From positions 25,066,001-25,130,000 of the forward strand of contig NC_073361.2 of assembly GCF_027580225.2 (NCBI RefSeq): DNA of 64,000 nt. Direction: 5' to 3'. The position numbers and the translations under genes are program-made. The DNA is from Misgurnus anguillicaudatus. Its lineage: Eukaryota > Chordata > Actinopteri > Cypriniformes > Cobitidae. Each line of letters opens with the position of its first letter. Position 1 is the stretch's first letter. The notes under the pieces were generated by a model that made no database searches, was not told the DNA's origin, and was given only the letters and a program-made list of their open reading frames with translations. Shown one piece after another: positions 38,501 through 47,955 of the stretch.

Positions 38501-39970
38501 AATATCTAAATTCTAAATAAGAGCTTTTTTACAGATGAAAATGATTGCCAGTGGTATATTGGAAGCAATCCCAACTGAAAAATCCAGCAAAAGCTGGTAG
38601 CTGGTTTTAGGTGGCAGTAGCTGGTCTAAGCTGGTCCTCCCAGCCTGGCAAAGCTGGTCAAGCTGGTGGGTCAGCTGGTCTTCCAGCTTAAAAAGTGACC
38701 AAAACACAGCTAGACCAGCTTGCTACACCAGCAATACCAACTAAAACCAAGCTGGGAGACCAGCCAAAACCAGCTCACCAGCTTATGTTGGTCTTAGCTG
38801 GATTTTTTAGTAGGAATGTCAGACCTACACTGCAAAAAAATGATTTTCAAGAAAAAAAAGTTCCTAGTATTTTTGTCTTGTTTTCAGTAAAAATATCCAA
38901 AAATTCTTAAATCAAGATGATTTTCCTGATGAGCAAAACGACCCAAGAAAATACATCTAGTTTTTAGACCAAAAACATCAAATTTAAGTGATTTTGTGCA
39001 TTAAACAAGCAAAATAATAATAATCTGCCAATGGGGTAATCAAATTTTTCTTGAATTTTTCTTGAATTTAGTGTTTAAAAAAAAAGTAAGATTCTTTTGC
39101 TTGTTTTATGCACAAAATCACTTAAATGTTATATTTTTGGTCTAAAGAATTATTTTCTTGGGTCATTTTGCTCGTCAAGAAAAAGCATCCCAATTTAATT
39201 TTTAGATATTTTTACTGAAAACAAGACAAAAATACCAAGCATCCTCCTCTTGAAAATCATTTTTTCAGTGTATAGTGAGGCAAAATACTGTTTCGTTTTT
39301 GGATGCCGTTGAACAATTTTAATTCTGTTATTATACTATCATATTTGGAAAGGTGGTCACCTGAATGTTTTTAAAAATTTATTGGTGGGCCATAAGTTGC
39401 ATAAGGTTGAGAACCCCTGGTCTGCAATATAGTAATAAGGTGATTTTACATTCTGTTATACCTGACAGATGAAGCTGCATTCTTTGCTGATTTACTACTG
39501 TAAGATTAAAAAATAAAACATTGTCAAATTAGCCAAGCAGATTTACTGGCAAGTTTCTCCTCCTTGGTGAGTTGGGTCCAGGATCCCTTCTCTTTCTCCT
39601 TAAGCTTTTTCTGTTCGGCATTAAGGCTTCTGACAAATGGCACATCAGGCAGTGGAGTATCCAGACGGTTGTTGTACTGAGGAATGGTGCAGTCAATCAC
39701 ATCGACATCTAATTATCAAAAGCACATAAACATACATCAACAATGAACAAAGCACTAAAAAAAGTTAAATAATGTGACATTCTAATGCATAAACAAATAC
39801 AATAAATATTGATGAATGGATAAAGCTGCTAATGACAGCTAAATGCTCTTAATCTTCTTAAGAGTGAGTCTGTTACCATGTGTGTGCGCAGCCCATGCCC
39901 CAGATGACGTAGACACCCTCCGCCACAATCCACACTGCAGCCCTCGCACCAGTGCACGAGAAGTCAGCAT
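32460..39970 (-). CDS. cox4i2: Cytochrome c oxidase subunit 4 isoform 2, complete gene (4 coding exons, 173 aa)
   Basis: This is a nuclear-encoded subunit of complex IV in the mitochondrial inner membrane; subunit 4 isoforms tune oxidase activity to ATP and oxygen. Coding exons, read right to left: 39970-39877, 39708-39547, 36461-36330, 32593-32460. All junctions are GT-AG with matching phases, giving 173 residues (mammalian COX4I2 is about 171). Residues 1-31 form an Arg-rich, acid-free mitochondrial presequence. Then come the matrix-side [12 protein letters not shown] block (about 72-83), one membrane segment ([18 protein letters not shown]) and the C-terminal [21 protein letters not shown] and DYEKKQW match the COX4-2 rather than COX4-1 isoform. 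Intron 2 carries several MITEs. The gene lies about 2 kb upstream of bcl2 on the same strand. Confidence 0.92.
33128..33545. mobile_element. TA-flanked fold-back MITE
   Basis: Flanked by TA; ends CACTGTAAAAAAAATTCCGT and ACGGAATTTTTTTACAATG. Arms pair over most of the length (ggttgccggtaatttaccgt / acggtaaattaccggcaacc). In cox4i2 intron 3. Confidence 0.88.
33756..34141. mobile_element. TTAA-flanked MITE, AAAGGTGCAGTGTGTAA family, copy 1
   Basis: TTAA at 33756-33759 and 34138-34141; ends AAGGTGCAGTGTGTAATTTT and atatttacacactgtacctt. Reverse orientation of the copy at 44799-45175 (ttcagaagcccttaacggac here). In cox4i2 intron 3. Confidence 0.87.
34142..36329. other. cox4i2 intron 3, otherwise unremarkable
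   Basis: No exon or complete repeat recognised. Short open frames on both strands lack splice borders and homology. Confidence 0.45.
36330..36461 (-). CDS. cox4i2: cox4i2 coding exon 3 (transmembrane segment)
   Basis: 132 nt from acceptor TTTACAG to donor GTGGGT. It encodes [19 protein letters not shown] followed by the single membrane helix [18 protein letters not shown] and [13 protein letters not shown] corresponds to the family's EMNRxSNEW. A Cys lies inside the helix, two positions from where mammalian COX4-2 has one. Confidence 0.92.
36793..37054. mobile_element. hAT-type MITE with perfect 8-bp target duplication
   Basis: Ends CAGTGTTTCCCAACCGGGGG and ggttgggaaccactg, flanked by gcctactt (36785-36792, 37055-37062). 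In cox4i2 intron 2. Confidence 0.92.
37197..37635. mobile_element. TA-flanked fold-back MITE, copy 1
   Basis: Flanked by TA; CACTGAAAAAATATTTTCAA at the left, ttgaaaatgattttttgcagtg at the right, and arms pairing along most of the length (ttgatgagcaaaacgaccca / tgggtcgttttgctcatcaa). Copy 2 at 38828-39270. Confidence 0.88.
38577..38808. repeat. Palindromic CCAGCT/AGCTGG cluster
   Basis: About 230 bp built from many variants of a short palindromic unit (aagctggt and accagctt), enclosed by aaaaatccagc and gctggatttttt. Opens on one strand in the first half and on the other in the second, so it folds into a long hairpin. Possibly a MITE. Confidence 0.85.
38828..39270. mobile_element. TA-flanked fold-back MITE, copy 2
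   Basis: Flanked by TA; CACTGCAAAAAAATGATTTT to tgaaaatcattttttcagtg, same internal blocks as 37197-37635 (gagcaaaacgacccaagaaa; aagtgattttgtgcat). Confidence 0.88.
39547..39708 (-). CDS. cox4i2: cox4i2 coding exon 2
   Basis: 162 nt from acceptor ATTAG to donor GTAAAT; phase 1 in, phase 1 out. It encodes the mature N-terminal matrix domain: DVDVIDC, a proline-rich segment ([17 protein letters not shown]) and the charged [21 protein letters not shown] helix that identifies the subunit 4 family. Confidence 0.92.
39877..39970 (-). CDS. cox4i2: cox4i2 coding exon 1 (presequence)
   Basis: ATG at 39970, 94 nt, ends in phase 1 at a GTAACA donor. It encodes 31 residues with four Arg and no acidic residues ([20 protein letters not shown] then [12 protein letters not shown]), a typical matrix-targeting presequence. 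The bases just before the ATG read TTTCTGCATTAG, a good splice acceptor, so the ATG probably sits at the start of an internal exon that follows a non-coding one. Confidence 0.85.
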
Positions 39971-40369
39971 CTAATGCAGAAATATAATGGACAACCACTA
40001 GTGACCAACAAGCAAAACAGTTGCAGGTATACAATACAGTAACCTTATTGGAGACTCTATATTAGACTATATGGAGCATGCGCGTTGAGAGCGCATTCTT
40101 GTCCATATGCTTGCTGTCTACCAGATAAGCAGCTCAGTTGTGGAACACAGTTGTGACCTTGTGCTGTATGTTGCTTTTCTGAGAACGCGTTTGCAAGGTT
40201 AATCAATGTAAGTGGAAAATGTCATGTGCCCGAAAGTCAAAGAGTCCGACATACAGGAATGAAGTTATGAGGACACTGACATACACCGACATGTACTTCT
40301 GATTGTTGAAATATGATCTATACGATCATATTTCATGCATGCAATTGCCATATATTCTTTTATACATTT

Positions 40370-40475
40370 ACATTAATTCATTTGGAAGAAGCTTTTATCA
40401 AAAACCACTTAATTATCCTTAGCCACAGCATTTAATGGTCTCTGGGATCGAACCCATGACCAATGCTCCATCACA
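40370..40475. repeat. SINE-like fragment with B-box-like motif
   Basis: tttggaagaagcttttatca followed by tctctgggatcgaacccatg. The latter resembles a reversed tRNA B box. Related pieces: 49780-49862 (reverse), 56700-56805, 36690-36765. In fish genomes this pair of blocks marks a widespread tRNA-derived SINE tail; family not named here. Confidence 0.5.
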
Positions 40476-41115
40476 TCATTATTTTTAATATAAGGAGATG
40501 GTTTGCAGCAAGTGGTCGCGTGGACTATGTGCTCTCTGTCACGTACTGAAGTAGAATATTCTACAAGCACTAAAATGGCTTCGAGGGGGGCGTGATATCA
40601 TGCACAGAAACATCAAGAAACAATAACAAAAGTGAAACAATACACTTCTAATATTAAAGTCATCACGCGCGCATCACACATTTCAATGCGTTCGCTTATA
40701 GGCTGCACATTTAAAACGATAAAATTAGTTTTAAAATGTAATATTACCATCTAGGTTAAATACTCTAAAGATGAAGGAATGTTTTATAAGGTATTTTTGG
40801 CACAAAAAGGCTAACATGACCGCGCAGAAGGACGTTAAGGAGTATTATTTAAAATTTATCATAACTGTTGCACATTTTTAAAATAAAGTCTTTATTCATT
40901 AATTTCAAAGATGATTTTATCAAAAGCGATTTAATCAGTACGTATCAGTATGCAGTTCACAATAAAATTGTATTTCCTCGTTCAAAAGTCATTAACTTTA
41001 AGTGCAGTGTTAATCAGGATGAGTCACATCTAGATAAAAAGCAAAATAGTTACGATTAAACATCACATATCTCATGTCCCTATATTTCAAATACTATAAA
41101 AGCACTTGAATTTAC

Positions 41116-41330
41116 CTTAATGTTTGAAGGTCTGAACGTATCGAAAGAAACTTGCGTACGTGCACTGTCTATATGGTTGCATGGATCAGTTATCAGTAGC
41201 GAGTAGATTTTGAGTCAGGTGTCCATCCCCATCAACCGAATGAACCAATGAGCGCGTACCAGGAACCAACCTCACCAAAGCGCACAGAGCGCGCGCCATC
41301 AGTTGAGTACCTCATTCATTTTTAGCAGCC
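41116..41330 (-). promoter_or_regulatory. cox4i2: Probable cox4i2 non-coding exon 1 and promoter
   Basis: A donor-like TTAAG/GTAAATTC lies at 41116/41115 on the minus strand, about 1.1 kb upstream of the acceptor preceding the cox4i2 ATG. The DNA above it (41240-41330) is locally CpG-rich (gcgcacagagcgcgcgcc) and has an inverted CCAAT box (ccaat at about 41245-41250). This fits the known vertebrate COX4 layout with a non-coding first exon. Start site and exon 5' end are guesses. Confidence 0.45.
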
Positions 41331-42236
41331 GTTTTGATCCTCAATGAGGTGATGCTGTTTTTGTAGCTTACTACTGTACTATATATATATATAAAACGCC
41401 CTTTCCCTTAATAACTTATTGTTATCTGAGCTTGCGTTATAAGACTTTTGTCATTATGTGTAGCAACATCAATAAATACGGAAATATAATTTAGTATATA
41501 TAAGACTCTAAAAGTCATATATTTTAGTGTTTTAGAACCATATAAATATTAAAGTATACATTTACTACAATTTATCAATTAACTTTAATTTATATTATAG
41601 AATACTACACGTCTACAAAGTGTAGTATTATATACAGTACAGTACAGTATACTACAGTTTACTTTATTAAATATACTGCAGTTTAAATTCATGCAGTATC
41701 ATGGCAGCATTGTCGAAGCAAAAAAACAACAACAACGTGACACTCGTAAATTTAGGTCAAGTTTTTATAGTCTCATATTTCCTTCCTGCTTTAGACAGCC
41801 AAATGTTACTTCTGTTTTATGTTGCCTTGTGTCGTGTTTAGGGGATTTTTTTACAGTTCACCAAGGACCTTAAAAATCTTTTTCTTTTATATACCGAACT
41901 TATCTTTTTAATCTTTTTTCATACTTTTCTGTGTAAAGTGCATGTAGAAAAATATTTTTGGTTATTTTGTTTGGCTTTTACTTTGTCAGTGTGCCGTCTG
42001 CTTACATTTTGATTTACCAAGAAGTAATTTTTCCTCTTTTCATCTATGTATTTATCAGTACATGGATACAGAACCTATCTTTTTAAAAGCATATTTTATG
42101 CTTTGTAATGTACATAGAAATTATCTATTATGTAACTTCCCTGTGAAACCAGTTTATGAATGCTTTATTCTGATTGGTTGAGAAATGTTTTACTTAGATT
42201 ATTTTCCTGTAAAACACACCTAACCTTTGAAATGTC
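41331..42236. other. Intergenic DNA, simple repeats
   Basis: (TA)n around 41377-41392, cagtacagtacagta around 41635-41652, then unremarkable AT-rich DNA. No gene seen. Confidence 0.45.
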
Positions 42237-42730
42237 TTGAAAGGGACATCATGAAAATCTGACTTTTTCCATGTTTAAGTGCTATAATTACCTCTCTGGT
42301 GCTTCTATCAACCTAGAAAATGTGTGAAAAAACGTAACTTCGTTTTAGTAAACCATTCTCTGCAAGCGTGTGAAAAATAGGTAATTAAGATTGGGCTCCC
42401 CTTGTGATGTCTGAAGGGGATAATACCGCCCCTTAATCTGCACTATCCAACCACGGCACTGCCATTTGGTGGAAAGAGAGAGAGAGAGAAATAATTGACA
42501 GCACAATTAAGTTTCAATTTCATCAAACCACCATTATGGTGATCAGTGTTTGCATTTAAAAGGACACAACCCAAAACGGCACATTTTTGCTCACACCTAC
42601 AAAGTGGCAATTTAACATGTTATAATAAATGATCTATATTGTACTATTTTGCTCTAGAAATTCACATACGTACTCTGGTGACACCAAGGATTTATTTTAC
42701 ATCTTAAAAAAGTCTTGTGACATTGAATCG
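42237..42730. mobile_element. Degenerate TTAA-type MITE, copy 3 (reverse of 13625-14044)
   Basis: Starts aaagggacatcatgaaaatc and contains gtaaaccattctctgcaagc, aaaggacacaacccaaaacg and ttcacatacgtactctggtg, the reverse of the 13625 and 54578 copies. Terminal TTAA has decayed. Carries a (GA)n run at 42475-42489. Confidence 0.75.
42475..42489. repeat. GA dinucleotide microsatellite
   Basis: A run of seven GA/AG units inside the degenerate MITE at 42237-42730. Confidence 0.8.
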
Positions 42731-43826
42731 GGTCCTTGAATTATTTGAAAATAATTCGCTTTGCTTCATACCGCATTACCAGTGTGTGCATTATTTTTGA
42801 GTAATTCAACGGCCTGTCGTCAACTAGTCCTTACTTACCACTTTGGTTGTGTATTTTTTTTCCAGAATAATTCAATGGCCCGTTGTTAATTATTTCTTAC
42901 ATATAACATAACAGGCTGAGTATACATTATCCCTTACATATTAACTATACTGTAGCTTATGTGCACCTTTCTTTTGATTTGTCTGTTAAAATATAATTAA
43001 ATATTTACCCTTTTAAAACTTATCTCGCGTCATAAGGTGTATCAAGTTGGCTAGTAAGATTTCATCAGAAAATGTGAAAAAAACACACACTCTCATGTTT
43101 TTTTTTGTGGTGCATTGTGGGATAAGACTGGTGCAGCCCTTTAAAATGGCGACTCTCTGATCAGTGCCCTGAATACTAAATTAAGGAATTCAAAATGGGA
43201 ATAAACCTTATGACCTATATATGAAGAGTTTCGTTGCAAAACGAGATAAATCCATTTTTAACATTTTTGTCAAAACATGTTTTATTATATTATCATGTTA
43301 TTATTTTGTTTTATGGTGCTACTTAGCTGTATTTTTTAAGTTATGAAGGTTAAAATAAACTGCAGTTGAATTGATATCAATTGGAATGCACAACCAAAAA
43401 ACAAGATTTCTGAAAAATTAAAAAAACAGAGTTATCTCGTTTTGCAATGAAACTCTTCAATTGTTAAAGCTCCATAACTGTTTATGGTAAAAAACAACAC
43501 CACAAAAATCAATTATTGAGCAAGTGCCTTAAATCAATGTTGAAAACTGTCTGCTTACCACTCCCCGATTCTCAACAGTAAGTTATAAACATGATTTATT
43601 GATATTACTGACGGAAAATTAAGCCGCAATGATATTACGCAGCCCCCGAAAATAGTCCCATTAGTAGCTTAGTAGGAGCTTTCAATAGCAGGGGAGTATT
43701 TTCAGGCGCTGCGTAATATCACTACACCCGCTGCAGCCATGTTACAGCAGCAAAGTCCTTGATTATTACGCTGGAATGAGAGTATAGTAGCCATATCTGA
43801 TCACAACTTTTCATTTTCTGTCGATC
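42731..43826. other. Intergenic DNA with repeat fragments
   Basis: No gene. A short inverted repeat at about 43630-43732 (gatattacgcagc / gctgcgtaatatc) is probably a MITE core. Confidence 0.4.
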
Positions 43827-44656
43827 TTAAAGGGATAGTTCGGCCAAAAACGATATTAAACCCATGATTTACTCACCCCCAAGCTGTCCGAGTTGCATAT
43901 GTCCATCGTTTTTCAGACAAACACATTTTCGGATATTTTAGAAAATATTTTAGATCTTTCTGTTCATTAAATGTAATGTTACGGGGTCCAGCAATAGTCC
44001 ACGACCTTCAAGTCCAAAAAAGTGCGTCCATCCTTCACAAATTAAATCCAAACGGCTCCAGGATGATAAACAAAGGTCTTCTGTGGGTAATCCGTGCGGT
44101 GTTGTTGTAGAAATATCCATATTTAAAATGTTATTAACGTTATAAACTACCTTCCGGTAGCGCCGCCATTTTGGAGTGATGCGCATTCAGGATGAGAGCT
44201 TACGCAGCGTACAGAGTTTCTCTGCTGCTTCTCTGTGCCCCCGCCCTCCGAATTTGTCATACGTCACTAAGAAAAGTGCGTACACTACGCTCATACTCTC
44301 TCCTGAGTCTAAGATGGCGGCGCTACCGGAAGGTAGTTTATAACGTTAATAACATTTTAAATATGGATATTTCTACAACAACACCGCACGGATTACCCAC
44401 AGAAGACCTTTGTTTATCATCCTGGAGCCGTTTGGATTTAATTTGTGAAGGATGGACGCACTTTTTTGGACTTGAAGGTCGTGGACTATTGATGGACCCC
44501 GTAACATAACATTTAATGAACAGAAAGATCTAAAATATTTTCTAAAATATCCGAAAATGTGTTTGTCTGAAAAACGATGGACATATGCAACTCGGACAGC
44601 TTGGGAGTGAGTAAATCATGGGTTTAATATCGTTTTTGGCCGAACTATCCCTTTAA
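43827..44656. mobile_element. Large, almost perfect palindromic TTAA element
   Basis: TTAA at both ends, then AAGGGATAGTTCGGCCAAAA and its complement. Arms (43827-44169 and 44314-44656) differ at about three positions over some 343 bp by eye; spacer about 144 bp. Because of this, the same open frame appears on opposite strands in the two arms. It contains no recognised protein. Confidence 0.93.
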
Positions 44657-44798
44657 TACACAATGTAACTACAGAAGAGTCTCTTCTGTAAATGACTCTT
44701 TGCTCATTTTTGAGTGCGATGCTAATGGTCTAATCAGAATCAATGGATTATGCTAAGCTATGTTAAAAATGGATTCCAAAACGTTAAAAATCAAATGG

Positions 44799-45175
44799 TT
44801 AAAGGTGCAGTGTGTAAATTTTAGCGGCATCTAGTAGTGAGGTTTCAAATTGCAACCAACGGCTCAGTCTACGCCTCATCCCTTACTTTTGAAACGTATA
44901 AAGAAGCTACGGTAGCCACCACAGGACAAACACGTCATTGTCAGAGACAACTTTGTAAACAAAGTTTGTCCGTTAAGGGCTTCTGTAGAAACATGGTGGC
45001 ACAAAATGGCGACTTCCAAGTAAGGGGACCCTCGGGGTATATAGAAAACTGCTTATTTTAAGGTAATAAAAACATAATGGTTCATTATGAAAGGTCTTAC
45101 TGATAATATAGTTATGTAGATTTTATTGCATTTCTTTCAAGGGATCCTTCAAAAAGTTACACAATGCACCTTTAA
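44799..45175. mobile_element. TTAA-flanked MITE, AAAGGTGCAGTGTGTAA family, copy 2
   Basis: TTAA at 44799-44802 and 45172-45175. Contains ttagcggcatctagtagtga and gaaacatggtggcacaaaat. Related to 33756-34141 (inverted) and 55797-56107. Confidence 0.87.
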
Positions 45176-45634
45176 CTGTAGGGGAGCTGGAAAAGCAGTC
45201 TATTTTCAAAAAAAGTGGAGTGTCCCTTTAAACAGATGGCGATAGAGAGGAAGTCACGGATTGCAACTTTTAGTAGTTAACACTGTAAGAAATAGTAAAT
45301 AGAGCCCTGGATGATCCTGAACCAGCAGCACTGTCCTGACTCAGAATTTTTTTCAGACAGACAATACACAGCATGTGAACTACGCACAGGCCAATAAACC
45401 GAAATACGTACGCAATTCAGTTCTTCTTGTACAACAGCTTTGCATCAAAGGAGTGTTGTTCCCCGACAGGTGTGCGGCACAACTGTCAAGTCACGTGACC
45501 TGCCACGCCTCCAACTGACAGCAACTGTTGATTTCTGCAACATCTACACCACATTTTACAACAGCAGATTGGCAAACTATGATTTTTATTGCTATCATTC
45601 AACCATAAACCCAAATGGTTTAACAAATGTAACT

Positions 45635-46547
45635 TTAAAGGAATATTCAATTTTCTTAAAAGAAAAATCCAGATAATTTACTCACCACAATGTCATCCAA
45701 AATGTTGATGTCTTTCTTTGTTCAGTCGAGAAGAAACTATGTTTTTTGAGAAAAACATTGCAGGATTTTTCTCATTTTAATGGACTTTAATAGACACCAA
45801 CAATTAATACTTAACTCAACACTTAACAGTTTTTTTCAACGGAGTTTCAAAGGACTATAAACATCCCAAACGAGGCATAAGGGTCTTATCTAGCAAAACG
45901 ATTGTCATTTTTGACAATAAAATTAACAAATATCCACTTTTAAAGCACAACTTCTCGTTTAGATCCAGTCGTCATGCGCTAGCGTGACCCGACGCAATAC
46001 GTCGTCAAGAGGTCACAGAGGATGAACGCGAAACTCCGCCCCAGTGTTTACAAGTGGGGTGAAAGAGGAGGACCGTTCCTACGTTGTTGTATGTCAACTG
46101 ATACTAATGAATGTCTTTGTGTCAGTTTATTGTTTACAATGGTCCGCAAATGTGCGTTTTATATATGTAACACGTGACCTCCCTACGTCACTACGCATTT
46201 ACGTTAGGTCGCGCTGGACCGGACCTAAACGAAAAGTTGTGCTTTAAAGGTGTTTATTTGTTATTTTTCTTGTCAAAAATGACAATCGTTTTGCTAGATA
46301 AGACCCTTATGACTCGTTTGGGATTGTTTATAGTCCTTTGAAACTCCGTTGAAAAAACTGTTAAGTGTTGAGTTACGTTAAGTATTAATTGTTGGTGTCC
46401 ATTAAAATGAGAAAAATCCTGCAATGTTTTCCTCAAAAAACATAATTTCTTCTCGACTGAACAAAGAAAGACATCAACATTTTGGATGACATTGTGGTGA
46501 GTAAATTATCTGGATTTTTCTTTTAAGAAAATTGAATATTCCTTTAA
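45635..46547. mobile_element. TTAA fold-back element, copy 2 of 3
   Basis: TTAA at 45635-45638 and 46544-46547; AGGAATATTCAATTTTCTTA pairs with taagaaaattgaatattcct. Central part shares gtttacaatggtccgcaaat with copy 3. Confidence 0.92.
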
Positions 46548-46660
46548 CAGAGGAAGTGTATGTAAACATTAGGGGCATCTATCTTTATCTCAGATTTTTT
46601 TGTTTTATAATTTGCCAAGCTTTAAAATACAAGGAAACTTTTGAAGACTCATTTAATTTT

Positions 46661-47917
46661 TTTATTCAACTGTAAAATAAAAATGAATCTTTATGACAAG
46701 ATTATCCTACAGCATATTCTTCTTATGCCAATGATGTGCATTTACCTATTGATAAATATGACAGTGTCAACAACATGAATGACAAGAACCCAAACAAAAT
46801 CTGACATATTTAAACAACATTAAAAAATAGACCTTTCTCTGGCACTTGTAGTTTTTCAAAACAATTTTACCTTGCGTGTACAGTACAATCGATACAATAA
46901 ACATAAAATATGTTCCATACCATACAAAACAAATGTGGGCTTTTAAGTTTAACTTGCATTTTTACTGGTTTTACTGCATAGGGGGCTTAATAGTTCAACC
47001 TTAAATATTACTTTTAAAATTAAGTGTTAAATATAAATAAATAAACATTTCAATTATCATTTACAGCATCATTTCCAAAAACATCACGATATTTATGAAC
47101 ACCCAAACCTTTGGAGCTATGCAATAAATAAAATATGTGACACCCACCAAAACAGCCAAAGGTAGGAGGGGCATTTGATTTTTATCAAGTCTAACATTCA
47201 TTCACTTTTACATTTTCAAACATTCAATTATTCATTTTGTTCTATTGGCAACCGGTCGTGGCCGATAATAACTAGGAGACAGAAGGCACCATAGACAGAT
47301 ATGAAAGCGTTAAGCATTTCTGTCTGCGTTTAGAGAAATATCATATATAAAGAGGATTGTGGGGGGTTGTTATTCCTAAAACAGGAATAATCGAACATAC
47401 AAATACACAAGAAAATCATATATACATGAGGAATAAACGTCATAACATGCATTGAATACTGAGATTATTACTGAATGACCTGCACCTCACAAACACCCCC
47501 CCATTGCCCAAAGAGGCCATTACGGTCCAGCCCAATGTCTGTGTGCAGGCCACTGCACTGTTTTGACACCAGGTGGCGTAGTTGTAGATCTAACTAAAAT
47601 GATACTTTATCATAGAGTACGTGCAGAAGCTTAGTGTGATACAAGAGGCAAAACTCACAGTACTCTTCTGAATGAGAAGATGATCCACCTTTTTGCTCTA
47701 TACGTTCATCCTGTCTCTTAACCAATCTCTAACTAACTTTTAAACCTTCTCTTGCCCTCCATTAGCGCACATTAAGGTCAAGCCCCAGTTTCTTGGATCC
47801 ATTCCTTCCATCTTTACATGCGGCCAACACATCTTTAAAGACCTCCAGTGTGCCTCCGCTAACTCCTACACCCGTCTCAGTAAGCGATGTCACATGACCC
47901 GGCCATCTCGGCAAACG
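46661..47917 (-). other. prkag2: Probable prkag2 3' untranslated region
   Basis: The 1.26 kb below the prkag2 stop codon contains no obvious inverted-repeat element, unlike nearly all surrounding DNA. AATAAA (tttatt on plus) at 46661-46666 and overlapping ATTAAA are candidate poly(A) signals. The length of the real 3' UTR is unknown. Confidence 0.35.
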
Positions 47918-47955
47918 TCACTCGGTCTCTGCTTCACTGTCCTTCCTGTTCATAC
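47918..47955 (-). CDS. prkag2: prkag2 terminal exon: [12 protein letters not shown] and stop
   Basis: After TTTGCATATTTGCAG the minus strand reads GT then ATG AAC AGG AAG GAC AGT, encoding (G)[11 protein letters not shown] and a TGA at 47918-47920. This matches the charged, Glu-Thr-rich tail of PRKAG2 (ending ETETE) that follows Pro-Ala-Gly, and the phase fits the donor at 50340. It is a 38-nt coding part, 2.4 kb beyond the previous exon, with a decayed Tc1 element in the intron between. Confidence 0.85.

Larger units (their letters stand above)
38010..39419. mobile_element. hAT-type element with two nested MITEs
   Basis: Ends CAGTGATTCTCAACCGGTGG and ggttgagaacccctg, flanked by gtccacaa/gtctgcaa (6 of 8, 38002-38009 and 39420-39427). 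Contains the CTGGT-rich repeat 38577-38808 and the fold-back MITE 38828-39270. In cox4i2 intron 2. Confidence 0.8.

Noticed and set aside
38577..38808. Possible CRISPR-like or satellite array of CCAGCT units.
   Set aside because: Units vary in length and orientation switches in the middle; a hairpin repeat of a eukaryotic genome.
40370..40475. Possible tRNA gene because of the B-box-like gggatcgaaccc.
   Set aside because: No A box or cloverleaf; matches a dispersed SINE-like tail found several times here.
43950..44509. Identical peptides (RRYRKVVYNVNNILNMD...) on opposite strands.
   Set aside because: A direct result of the palindrome arms of the MITE, not a gene pair.
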